Origin: Zelonia costaricensis
Taxonomy: Eukaryota; Euglenozoa; Kinetoplastea; Trypanosomatida; Trypanosomatidae
NCBI GenBank assembly: GCA_030849075.1
Contig: JASAOO010003165.1
Location: 1 to 26,323, forward strand
Length of the DNA stretch: 26,323 nucleotides
Direction of reading: 5' to 3'
The position numbers were made by a program, and so were the translations under genes. The notes under the pieces were generated by a model. That model did no database searches. It had not been told where the DNA came from and worked only from the letters and a program-made list of their open reading frames with translations. Below are positions 17,312-25,608 of this stretch, one piece after another. Every line of letters begins with the position of its first letter. Position 1 is the first letter of the stretch.

Positions 17312-17846
17312 GCCTCCTCTGCTCTCTTCAGGGCGACTCTCTGCACGTTGCACTGCGCAGCCCGGTGCGGCGGCGCCAGTGCCACTGGAAAGCGAATCCG
17401 CGACGCACGTGAATTGGGGAGCACCGACACGCAAAAGCGGGCACACGGGCACACGAAAATTGTTCAGAGAAAACGAGGCGGCGTGGGCGATGGCGCGGCC
17501 GGCTCCGCCACCGCGCTAAACCTGCTGGCTGCTCGCCGTGTCGGAGTGATGCGAGTGTGGCGCGTGCAAAGCGGCGCTCCGAATGCCCGGTTGGCGCGGC
17601 GCGCGCCCGACACCACTGCCATGGCTGTCGCGGCTGCGATGGCTTTGCGTGCGCCTCCTTTGGTTTCTTGTCTCCTCACGTCTTGCCTTGACTCACCCCC
17701 TCCCATCTCTCTCCAACACACGCCCAAACACGGACGCACACGCAGAACTTGCAAAGCCACCGCTTCTTCTCAAGCTCTCCCCCCTCTCACCATCCTCTAC
17801 CTACTTCTTTTTTCCCCCCTGTAAGCTCCCCTTCGTAATCCACACG
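17312..17846. other. Intergenic region before the 53-residue gene
   Basis: CA-rich sequence occurs at about 17427-17455 and 17713-17746, followed by a long pyrimidine tract. No other gene is supported; a longer open frame through here joins the 53-residue protein but its upstream part lacks coding bias. Confidence 0.5.
17760..17825 (+). promoter_or_regulatory. Predicted spliced-leader acceptor for the 53-residue gene
   Basis: A strong C/T tract of about 60 nt is followed by AG at 17824-17825, giving a 21-nt leader before ATG 17847. This is among the clearest acceptors in the window and is the main support for the small gene. Confidence 0.6.
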
Positions 17847-18008
17847 ATGCCGCCGAAGCACCACGACGAGGACAGCGACAACGTGCCGCCGCGCGACACG
17901 GCCGAGGCCCGCGCCATGGAGTACGAGGACGCGCACCACGAGCGCGCCGGCGCCAAGAAGCAGAACGAGACGCCCAGTCACCAGTCCAAGCCGAAGTCTG
18001 TCCGGTAA
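17847..18008 (+). CDS. Small hydrophilic protein, 53 residues
   Basis: The family is not recognised. The protein is made almost wholly of charged and polar residues (MPPKHHDEDSDNVPPRDTA ...), with no hydrophobic core, so it is likely disordered. Codons show the strong third-position G/C bias of real genes here (gac, gag, gcc, aag). The ATG sits 21 nt after a strong acceptor, and the frame ends with TAA. The longer open frame beginning at 17583 reads through the pyrimidine tract and is not used. It has its own processing signals between the presenilin and PSF1 genes, so it is more likely a true small gene than an upstream frame. Confidence 0.6.
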   Translation: MPPKHHDEDSDNVPPRDTAEARAMEYEDAHHERAGAKKQNETPSHQSKPKSVR

Positions 18009-19258
18009 ACCAGGTGCGTGGCCGCTTCGCCTGTGGAGGCGGAGAGCACCCTTCGTGTGAGTGTGTGTGCGCGCGTTTGTGTGGGTCAGCGAGTATCACG
18101 TGGGGCTGTGTCGCTCCACTCGATGGCTTTCTTTGCGTCGAAGCAGGTGGCGGGGATTGTGTGTGTGCCGCACCCTGCACCCCACACCGCCTCGGCCGTG
18201 TCACTCCGCTGCAGCGCCTTGCACGGTACCCCCGGGTGTGGCGGAACCGGGAAAAGCGCCTGCACGCAGGCGCGGCGTATCGTGGCCTCTCACCTCGATT
18301 GAAACTCCTACGACTCCGCCGAAGGGCAGTGAGAGGCGCCAGCGGCGTGCACAGCCGCACACCCGGAACACAAACAAACAAACCAACAAACAACGCAGCA
18401 GCTAAACGCCAAATGCTCACGAAAGGGAAAACGTGCGCGTGCGCCGCCGCGGTGTCGCCTCCGCTCCGACTCCACTCGGCGACCGTCTCTTGATTCGCCT
18501 CACTTTTGATTCTTCGTTTTGCCTTCATTTTTTTTCTCCCCCGTGAGCCGCACAGGTTCTGCCGTGAGTCTCCTCCCGTGCTCCGTCGCGTAGGTCGATG
18601 GTGACGAGGTGTTTGTCGGTCAGTCGGACTGCGGTACAGAACGCCGTCGTGCTCGTGTATTTCAACGCGGATGCGCTCTTGCCGTTTTTCTCCTTCTCCC
18701 CGCCATCGAGCCGTGATCCAGTTTCAAGGAACCAAAGGAAGAGTGCAGCGTGCGCGTGGAGCAGCCCCACTCTCCGCCCGCTCGTGAGCACCCTCAAGAG
18801 CGTCAGCAGCGGGCGTCGGCGTCGCTTTGCCGATTCGCTTCGGAGCAGCAGGAGACGTCACTGCCACGAACGCCACGGCACGCAAAGCGTGAGCAGTCAC
18901 AAATGCAAGTGCCGCTGTGGCGCCTTCCTGAATGTCTGGAGCGTTGGTCGCAGAGGGTATGCGATTGTCTCCGCGTCGTTGGTCCCGGCGCTGGTTCGCT
19001 CTGGCTTTGTCCTCTGTACCCCCCAGAGCGCCGATCAGTGTAGCTGACTGGTACGTTGGTGGCGCTCCATGTCCCCCCCCTCCCTTTGACCCCTGGCCCC
19101 ACTCCTGTCTGTGCCCCTCCTCCTCCTGCTCCTCCCATCCGTCGGATGCATGCGGGTCCTTTTCATGGCATCCACATCTGCGCTCTCGTGTCGCGTGTGC
19201 CACGGCGTCACCCTCCTCCTATCAGCCACAGCGGAGGCCACTTCCAACGCACTGCTCG
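18009..19258. other. Long intergenic region before the PSF1 gene
   Basis: GT-rich sequence lies just after the small gene (about 18055-18090). CA- and CAAA-rich sequence follows (18350-18395), then a T-run (18529-18536). A C/T tract with an 8-base C-run occupies about 19064-19140, followed by AGs near 19222-19232 that may accept the spliced leader. An ATG-started frame at 18598-19047 lacks coding bias and is not called. Confidence 0.5.
18370..18393 (+). repeat. CAAA/CAAC short tandem repeat
   Basis: Imperfect repeats of CAAA and CAAC in the region between the 53-residue gene and the PSF1 gene. Confidence 0.7.
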
Positions 19259-19855
19259 ATGAGCTCCAACAAGCAGGACGCCTCGGCGGAACTGCTGGGC
19301 GAACTGCGTGCCCTAATCGCCAGCGGCGGGTCGCTGGGCCCCGTGAACGACCAAAAGGTGCGCGAGGTGGTGGAGAAGATGCACGACTCGTACGAGTGCG
19401 TGCAGTCTATCAAGGCAAACCCGTACGCCGACCCCGCACAGCCCTACTACGCCAGCTCCATGAAGTACTACCGCGCCAAGTGCCTGCGCGACAAGCGCTG
19501 CGTCGTCACGTATCTGCTGTGGCGGCAGGAGCAGATCCGCAAGGCCTGGTGGGGCGTTCGTGACAACCTCCTGGATGGCACCCTCTCCAGCGCCGAGGCC
19601 CGCTACCTCGCCGACTACCAGAGCACCATGGTGGAGTACATGACCTCCTTCGACGTCCCGCTGGACCTCCGCTCGTACCTGTGGCGGCCGCCCTCGGTGC
19701 ACCAGCTGGAGGTGCGCGGTCGGTGCCACTACGAGTTCCGCTCCTCCGTCAGCGGCAAGACGATCATCATCAACGCCGGCGACCAGATGTTTCTCAGCTT
19801 TGAAGAGGCTGAGCCCCTCATTCAGCAGGGCATCGTCACTCTCGTCGGTCACTGA
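19259..19855 (+). CDS. PSF1: GINS complex subunit PSF1
   Basis: The 198-residue protein matches PSF1 in length (about 196-210) and sequence. GINS (PSF1, PSF2, PSF3, SLD5) joins Cdc45 and MCM2-7 to form the CMG replicative helicase. The N-terminal helical A domain (1 to about 140) has VREVVEKMHD, then YYRAKCLRDKRCVVTYLLWRQEQIRKAWW, fitting the family R-N-K-R-C-x-x-A-Y-x-x-x-R-x-x-x-I-R-x-x-x-W pattern. The AEARYLADYQSTMVEYMTSF segment follows. The small beta B domain at the C terminus, required for CMG assembly, is VEVRG-like and ends SFEEAEPLIQQGIVTLVGH, as in PSF1 orthologues. The start MSSNKQD at 19259 is chosen because the upstream in-frame sequence is untranslated pyrimidine-rich leader. 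Confidence 0.92.
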   Translation: MSSNKQDASAELLGELRALIASGGSLGPVNDQKVREVVEKMHDSYECVQSIKANPYADPAQPYYASSMKYYRAKCLRDKRCVVTYLLWRQEQIRKAWWGVRDNLLDGTLSSAEARYLADYQSTMVEYMTSFDVPLDLRSYLWRPPSVHQLEVRGRCHYEFRSSVSGKTIIINAGDQMFLSFEEAEPLIQQGIVTLVGH

Positions 19856-20497
19856 CATCGCACCTCGCGACCGCGGCTGGGGGGAGGGTAGGGGGAGGGT
19901 CGTTGCGCTTCTCAGCCCCGTGCTGCCGATCGCCTGTCGGGGAGCCGACGCATTGACCGAGGGAGGTTTAACGCGCCAGGTGTGTCTGGCGTATCTGCTC
20001 AAGATTCTTGATCTCGCATAGACGGGTGCATGCTACAGTGTTGCACACAGAGGATGATGGGACAGCTCACGCGATGCAGAGAACGCCAACCACGTTTGCA
20101 GGCCGCGGCTCCGCACAGCCGGCTGCGCCGTTTTCTTCTTTTCTCCTTGCGAGGCGCAGCGGCGTGGGGTGCGACAGGGGACCCATCAAACAGCCACGAA
20201 GGGGTGAGGGGGAGGGGCCGGTGTCAGTGAATCGAGTCGGCTGCTCTTGCCTGTCACACAGAACTGGCCACGCGCCGCTTCTGCTTTCCACAATGCTCCA
20301 CTGTACTCTCGCCTTCTCCCCGTCCCATTGCGTCTCCACCTCTTCGGACGCGCCACACGCTCACGGCCCCCACTGCACGCCTGCTCCCACCACCACAGAG
20401 TGGCGAGGGGGTCCCTCTCCATCCTTTTGCTCCCTCCGACGTACGGCCACCCCGCCAAGCACCGACCCGCTCGTTTGCACTGCACCGGACGTCACCA
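19856..20497. other. Intergenic region before the 279-residue gene
   Basis: G-rich sequence follows the PSF1 stop (19878-19902). Pyrimidine tracts at about 20270-20345 and 20405-20440 precede AGs at 20398 and 20459, either of which may be the spliced-leader acceptor. No further gene was seen. Confidence 0.5.
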
Positions 20498-21337
20498 ATG
20501 CGCGTTTCGTCGTGCTCGCTAAGCGAGACGGCCGCGCGCCTCGAGCACGAACGCGAGCGCGACTTCTTTCGGCTTCTCTACATCGTTGACCGAGCCCGCG
20601 TCTTCGCTGCGGTGCCCATGAACAAGGTGGACTGGAGGCTGACGTGCGACTGCCTCGACGACATGAACCACCGCTTCGCCGACACCAGCTTCCTCGTCGG
20701 CTTCACGGGTGCCTACGTGGTGCGCAACCGCACCGGCCGCACGCTGCTGTCGCGCTTGTGGCTCTCCATGTACGTTGGGCTCGTCATGTACGACCGCGAG
20801 CTGCGGCGTGCGACGCGTGCACCGGCGCTGCAGTACTGGAACTCCATCTGCACCCTCGACACGGAGGTGGGCCGCATCGCCCGCGTGCTGCATACGCCCT
20901 CGCGTTTTTACGAGGCAGCACCAGCGCGCGAGTCGGCGAGCGCCGCGACCGGGCCGTCCGCGACGCCCGCGCATGCCCCGCTGTCCCACTACACCCCGCG
21001 CATTGTGTCGTCTCTTTTCCTGACGACGCTGTGCGCGCACGTCTTCGCTGGGTCAAGCTGGCGGCACCGCACGAGCGACAATACCGAAGAGACCGCGCTC
21101 GTGCTCAACAACCGCTTTCTCTGCTGGCGCGTATTCGAGTCGCGTATGGTGCAGAAGGCCGAGCGCACCGACTACAGCATTCACCTGAGCTGGCTGCCCT
21201 CCCTCGTGGCGAGCAACAGCCTGCGCCGCTCCTTCCAGTGCCGCGATCTCATTCTGGAGGAGTCCACGCTGGGCGGGCGGCTCTGGTACCGGACGCACTT
21301 CATGCTGCTCCGCGGACTCGGGCCGGCTGCGCCCTAG
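20498..21337 (+). CDS. Hypothetical protein, 279 residues
   Basis: The family is not recognised. Coding is supported by strong third-position G/C bias along the whole frame and by upstream acceptor signals. The N terminus is charged (ARLEHERERDFFRLLYIV). Moderately hydrophobic stretches lie at about 64-76 (SFLVGFTGAYVV), 85-96 (LWLSMYVGLVMY) and 175-188 (VSSLFLTTLCAHVF), so weak membrane association is possible but not clear. A Pro/Ala/Ser-rich linker at about 140-170 divides the protein into two parts, each with many aromatic residues. A second ATG at residue 41 is an alternative start, but the sequence before it looks coding. Neither a catalytic motif nor a targeting signal was seen. Confidence 0.8.
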   Translation: MRVSSCSLSETAARLEHERERDFFRLLYIVDRARVFAAVPMNKVDWRLTCDCLDDMNHRFADTSFLVGFTGAYVVRNRTGRTLLSRLWLSMYVGLVMYDRELRRATRAPALQYWNSICTLDTEVGRIARVLHTPSRFYEAAPARESASAATGPSATPAHAPLSHYTPRIVSSLFLTTLCAHVFAGSSWRHRTSDNTEETALVLNNRFLCWRVFESRMVQKAERTDYSIHLSWLPSLVASNSLRRSFQCRDLILEESTLGGRLWYRTHFMLLRGLGPAAP

Positions 21338-22440
21338 CAAGAGCGCGTCTTCACCGCGCCGGCGTCACGGACCCGCCAATCAGTCTCCGGCCTCTCGCCT
21401 GGGGGCCTCTCCACGCGGCCACGGACTGCCCGCTCAGCGCGTCGTGGTGGGGGGGGGGAGGTGTGGTGGGAGGGGCGATGGGACGCGGGCTGTGCACAGC
21501 AGATCACATCAAGAAGAGAATCACAAAAAAAACTGAGAAAAACACGGAGACCGAAGGCGCCAGGGGCGTGGCCCGCACGGCACCCTGGGACGGTGCGGCG
21601 CTAGCAATCTGCCGTGCGCTGCCTGGACGGTGCAGGAGGCCCTGCCACCTCGCCAGGGTGCATCGGACACGCCGTTCCGCGTCGTGGATCGGCGCGCAGC
21701 GGCTTTCGTTTTCTGGTCGCAGGCGCAGGATCCTCACTGCTGCGCCGCTGCTATGCGGAGCCCTCCACTGCGCAAATGCTAAAGGTGGAGGGGAGGGGGC
21801 GCGATGTCGACCGTACTGCTACCGGCTCTCTGAGCTCTGCGCACAAGCGGTGCCGTGCTGTATGATGGACGGGGGGCGTCTGCCCTGCACGATGTCTTCG
21901 ATTTTGTCACCCCGCTGGGCTTCTCCTCTCCTTCTTTCGTGTGCGTCCACAGCTAATCCACAACACCACGCGCCGTTGTGTGGTCGCACTCTGCGTTGAC
22001 GGCGGTGCCACCCACGCAGCGCTTCTCTGCATTTGGTGCGCCTACTGGAGACCGTCAGCATCCCAACACCACCTTGGCGTTTGTGTGTGTGCGTGGTTGT
22101 TTGTGCGGGTGGTTGTGTGTGTGCGGGCATCTCCACGTTGCGCAGCGGCAGCCACAGGAAACGGGCAACACAAGCACAGCCCGTTGCCTCCTGCCTCCTT
22201 CTCCCTTGGCCCCACCTCGCTGGGCGGCCGTCTTCGAACCCCACCGCCACGCTCACCAGCTCGTGTTCCTACTCGACGCACGGCGCCATTAGACATACAG
22301 TTAACATAGAGCCCAGATCATCCTATTCTCGCCGGACCTTCTCTTCTCCCCCCCCTCATCCTGCAGCCCCGGGCGTCGTGCCGGACCGCCACCAGAGCTA
22401 GGCGTCACGCGTCGTCCTCGGTACCCCGTCGGCTTAGCCG
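21338..22440. other. Intergenic region before the HMG-box-like protein gene
   Basis: It has a G-run (21449-21458), an A-rich stretch (21526-21545), GT-rich sequence at 22078-22125, and a pyrimidine tract ending in CAG at 22362-22364. Several open frames exist, all low-complexity and without consistent bias. No gene is called. Confidence 0.5.
22327..22364 (+). promoter_or_regulatory. Predicted spliced-leader acceptor for the HMG-box-like gene
   Basis: A pyrimidine-rich tract with a C-run is followed by GCAG at 22361-22364, giving a leader of 76 nt to the ATG at 22441. Confidence 0.55.
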
Positions 22441-24441
22441 ATGCTCCGGAGCTTCCGCCGCACGGCGGCCGCGCAGCCGTCAAGCGCCGCGCGCACGAAG
22501 ATGACGGGCTTCAACCTCTTCACGCAGGACCTGCAAAAGGAAAAGCGGGTGCTGCGGGCGGACTCGTTCAAGAGCGGCCATGCCAACATGCGCGTCATGT
22601 CCGCGCTCTGGCGGCAGCTTCCGGTCCGTCGTCGCGCCGCGTACAACGGGCGCGCGCTGCAACTCAACGCCCTCGAAGCGAGCGATCCCGAAAAGAAGCA
22701 CAACACCTTCAACCTTTTGATGCGGCTCTTCAGCACGGATGGGACCCTCCTGCAGGCCGGCGACGGCGCCTTCACGGCGCTCCTCGCGAGGTCCACGATG
22801 CGGGCGCTGAGTGCAAAGGACACCGCGCGGTTAAAGGCGAAGCTGCAGGTGCAAGCGTTCTGCACGAGCAAGCAGCGGTCTTACAAGAACGTGACATCTG
22901 AATTTCTGCGGTTTGCCAACCCCAGCATGACGCTGTTCGACTCCTTCACAGACATGCAGCACTCGGTCGCGCCGACGCGGCAGTGCGCCTTTGCTGCCCT
23001 AACGAGGATGCTCTTCGTGCGCAACGTCACGGTCTCCGGCGAGGAGTACGTGATGAAGCGGTACGACACCCTCTCCCCACAGCTGCGCAACGTCTTCGCC
23101 CCCATCTCCGATGTCGAGGCGCCTTTCTTCGAAACGTACTGCGCACTGCGCTGCGGTTCTTTCAACCGGAGGCGATTTGACATCATGCGGCTCTTCGCGG
23201 CATTTCGCGGCATCGAGATCGACCTCGGCGGCAACGCGGCGCAGCACAGGCTGTACCGCAGCATCCTCAACACCGACCGCTCGCGCGACGGCATCTTCTT
23301 CCGGGCCCGCCGCAGCCTGGAGCGGCTCGAGAAACGCCGCAGCTCCGACTGTGGCTGCTTCATCGCGAGTCGGCTGTCGCCGACGACAAAGATGGACCCC
23401 ACCACGTACGGCATCAGCAGTTGCCTGGACGACGTCAGCGTGGCCACGATGCTGGCCGAGACGCGCGACTGCCAGAGCGTGTACGACGACGTCCTGACTC
23501 GCGCGGCGGTGCTGCGCCCAAGGGACAGGAACCGGCGGCTGGCTGTGTACCGCGTAGACACGACGCTGCCGACCGAGGCGGTCAGCAACCGCAATGCGCG
23601 AGTGGCAACAGTGATGGAGGCGATCAAGGAGGTTCCGCGTGAGCTTGTAGCCAAGCCTGCGCTAAAGATGAAGGTGGCTCAGACGCGGCACAGCACGCAC
23701 CGCACCGCCGCCGCCCGTGCGGTGGTGCGCGCGAAGGCGAGACGCGTGGAGGCCGCGGCCGTCCCGCAGGCAAAGCAGGCGCAACCCGCATCGATGCCGG
23801 CACCGAAGCAACAGCGGCTTGTGGCAGCGCCAGCGGGGAAGGCGGTAGCACTGCCGCGAGGTGCGTCTCGCAAGAGCCGCACACGGCCCGTACGCCCGCA
23901 CGCGACGATTGTTGCGACGGCGGCGGCGGCGCCAGCGCGTCGGCGCCTGAGCCCCGCCGCGAACAAGCGCACGGCTGGAGCAAAGGCGAAGGCAGCGGCG
24001 AAGCCGGCAACCGCGGCGCTGCGCACCGCACCGGCGACAGTCAAGGCGGAGGAGGAGGAGAGCGGTGGCGACAGTGCCGACGTGTATGCGTACGCAGAGG
24101 ACTTTATTGCCGCCGAGGAGGAAGACGAAGCGGACCTGGCTGAGGTGCCGCAGGCCGCCGAGGACGCGCCACCCGCACCGACGGTAGCGGAGCCCGCAAG
24201 TCCGGCAAAGACGAGGCGCGCGTCACCGATGCGTCGGCGCGGCGGTCCCCGCCACCTCCTCACGCCCGAGGCGCTCCTCCCTGCTACGGCGATGCGGCAG
24301 AAGATGATCACGAGGCACATGGTGCGGCGCCGCAAGACCCCAGCTCCCACCAGTGCACCACACGCCACTGCCTTCACGCCGTCGCGGCGCAAGATTAGCT
24401 TTGCCGACAACATTCGCGCGCAGCTCGCGAGCTTCCTGTAG
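22441..24441 (+). CDS. HMG-box-like basic protein with PP1-docking-like C terminus
   Basis: The protein has 666 residues. Residues 21-80 (MTGFNLFTQDLQKEKR ... MSALWRQLPVRRRAAYNGRA) fit the HMG box: an F-x-x-F start, basic middle, W-x-x-L and K/R-x-x-Y-x-x-x-A. Residues about 80-400 look folded with no clear family, with possible degenerate box-like segments. Residues 400-535 are Ala/Lys/Arg/Pro-rich, like histone H1 tails. Residues 537-577 are acidic, then a basic Ser/Thr-Pro-rich tail ends RRKISFADNIRAQL with the RVxF pattern for protein phosphatase 1 at 651-654. The N terminus MLRSFRRTAAAQPSSAAR resembles a mitochondrial presequence, as in kinetoplast-associated proteins, but M21 is an alternative start that would remove it. 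A kinetoplast DNA packaging role (as for HMG-type KAP proteins) and a nuclear chromatin role are both open. Confidence 0.75.
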   Translation: MLRSFRRTAAAQPSSAARTKMTGFNLFTQDLQKEKRVLRADSFKSGHANMRVMSALWRQLPVRRRAAYNGRALQLNALEASDPEKKHNTFNLLMRLFSTDGTLLQAGDGAFTALLARSTMRALSAKDTARLKAKLQVQAFCTSKQRSYKNVTSEFLRFANPSMTLFDSFTDMQHSVAPTRQCAFAALTRMLFVRNVTVSGEEYVMKRYDTLSPQLRNVFAPISDVEAPFFETYCALRCGSFNRRRFDIMRLFAAFRGIEIDLGGNAAQHRLYRSILNTDRSRDGIFFRARRSLERLEKRRSSDCGCFIASRLSPTTKMDPTTYGISSCLDDVSVATMLAETRDCQSVYDDVLTRAAVLRPRDRNRRLAVYRVDTTLPTEAVSNRNARVATVMEAIKEVPRELVAKPALKMKVAQTRHSTHRTAAARAVVRAKARRVEAAAVPQAKQAQPASMPAPKQQRLVAAPAGKAVALPRGASRKSRTRPVRPHATIVATAAAAPARRRLSPAANKRTAGAKAKAAAKPATAALRTAPATVKAEEEESGGDSADVYAYAEDFIAAEEEDEADLAEVPQAAEDAPPAPTVAEPASPAKTRRASPMRRRGGPRHLLTPEALLPATAMRQKMITRHMVRRRKTPAPTSAPHATAFTPSRRKISFADNIRAQLASFL

Positions 24442-25388
24442 GCGGCCCCGGCTGGAGGCCTAGAGAGAGCGATGCGGCGGAGAGCGCAGGAGGTACTGCT
24501 GTGCCACTGCGTCGTAGAGATGACATAGACGAAACAGATAGAGTCCAGCGCACGCGGGTGCGCGTTCACCAAGCTACGTGCTCTGCCAAGAGGCGGTCCG
24601 TCGGCGCGCGTGTGCGCGGGCAGCAATGACGACTGTCAGCGCAGCCCGAGGCCGCAATCTGCTCAGCGTGGGCCACAGAATTGAAGCGGTACGTCTAAGG
24701 CGCGTCCTAGCAGGGCGTCCGACGCGCCTTTGCCTGAAACGGACCGGGGGGCTCGTGACGGACGTGCACTCACCGCGCCCTGCATCATTCTGCGTAGCCG
24801 GCGCACGGCGTGCTAGGTGTTCGCGCCGAGGCCGCATGAGCGGGTTTTGCTTTCTTTTCTCCTGCGCACCTCTGCTGCCCTGGCCCGGCTTCCGGCGCAC
24901 GCGCAGGCGCGTCGTGGTCGAGGAGCGTGCGCGACTTGTCCCCCATCCTCCACTGCAGAACCACAGAAGTTTCCTGTTCGGGCCTGGCGCGTGTGAGAAC
25001 GCGTGAGGGACGCCGCGAGGCATGCGGCTGATGCCGCTCTGAGCACCTGGTTGCCCAGATCACCATCTTTGCTGATGCTGCGCGCAGTTAAAGCAGTCGG
25101 CCTCCTTCCGTCTGCCCCCCGCCTCCCACATAGGGGTGCACTTGCCGCACCATCCTCGGCGCGTGCTCGACCTCTACGTCAGCCCCCGTCTGTGTGGCTT
25201 GTCCGCTGCTGACTGCCTTGGCTTTCACCACTCTCCCGCCTGCACCTCTCCGTGTCGTCGCTCTCTGGCCCACTGTCCCCACCCTGTGCCCTGTTGCCTC
25301 TCGGCTGCGAAGCTTCTCGTCCACGGGAGCTGACTTCTGTCGCACCCCGCGCCCTTCGCCCACCCCCCGAAAACCCCTATACATTTTT

Positions 25389-25390
<2 letters not shown>

Positions 25391-25420
<30 letters not shown>
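25391..25420 (+). repeat. (AC)15 microsatellite
   Basis: A perfect dinucleotide tract about 190 bp before the last start codon and just before its pyrimidine tract. Confidence 0.92.
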
Positions 25421-25422
<2 letters not shown>

Positions 25423-25436
25423 GCACCCCCCTCTGC

Positions 25437-25497
25437 CGCTTCTTTCTTTTCAGCTCAGCTGTCTCGTTCTTCCTTTCCTCTTCTTCGCCCGACTCTA
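25437..25497 (+). promoter_or_regulatory. Predicted spliced-leader acceptor region for the GAF-like gene
   Basis: The pyrimidine-rich region contains TTTTCAG at about 25448-25454, directly after a CTTCTTTC tract; another tract runs to 25497 with AG at 25503 soon after. A leader of about 100 to 155 nt would result. Confidence 0.5.
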
Positions 25498-25608
25498 CTG
25501 CGGAGCGAAGGAGGCGTGCCTTCGCCGTGCCTTTCCTCCTGGTGCCCAGTGCCCGACCTCCTCACGCGAGACAACACAGACGCCACCTTCTGCCTTCACT
25601 ATTGCACA

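Larger units (their letters stand above)
24442..25608. other. Intergenic region before the GAF-like gene
   Basis: The first 700 bp have no recognisable element. An (AC)15 tract (25391-25420) is followed by a pyrimidine tract (25437-25497) with TTTTCAG at about 25448-25454 and further AGs, good acceptor candidates for the last gene. No gene is called; low-bias open frames exist on both strands. Confidence 0.5.

Noticed and set aside
18598..19047. ATG-started frame of 149 codons before PSF1
   Set aside because: Its composition is Ser/Arg-rich without the G/C third-position bias of neighbouring genes, and no good acceptor precedes it.
20008..20589. Open frame of 193 codons overlapping the start of the 279-residue gene
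   Set aside because: It runs in another frame through pyrimidine tracts and overlaps the better supported gene.
22441..24441. Calling the HMG-like protein a KNL1 orthologue because of its KISFAD tail
   Set aside because: Only the short docking motif matches; there are no MELT repeats or RWD domains, and the motif is at the opposite end from KNL1, where it is N-terminal.
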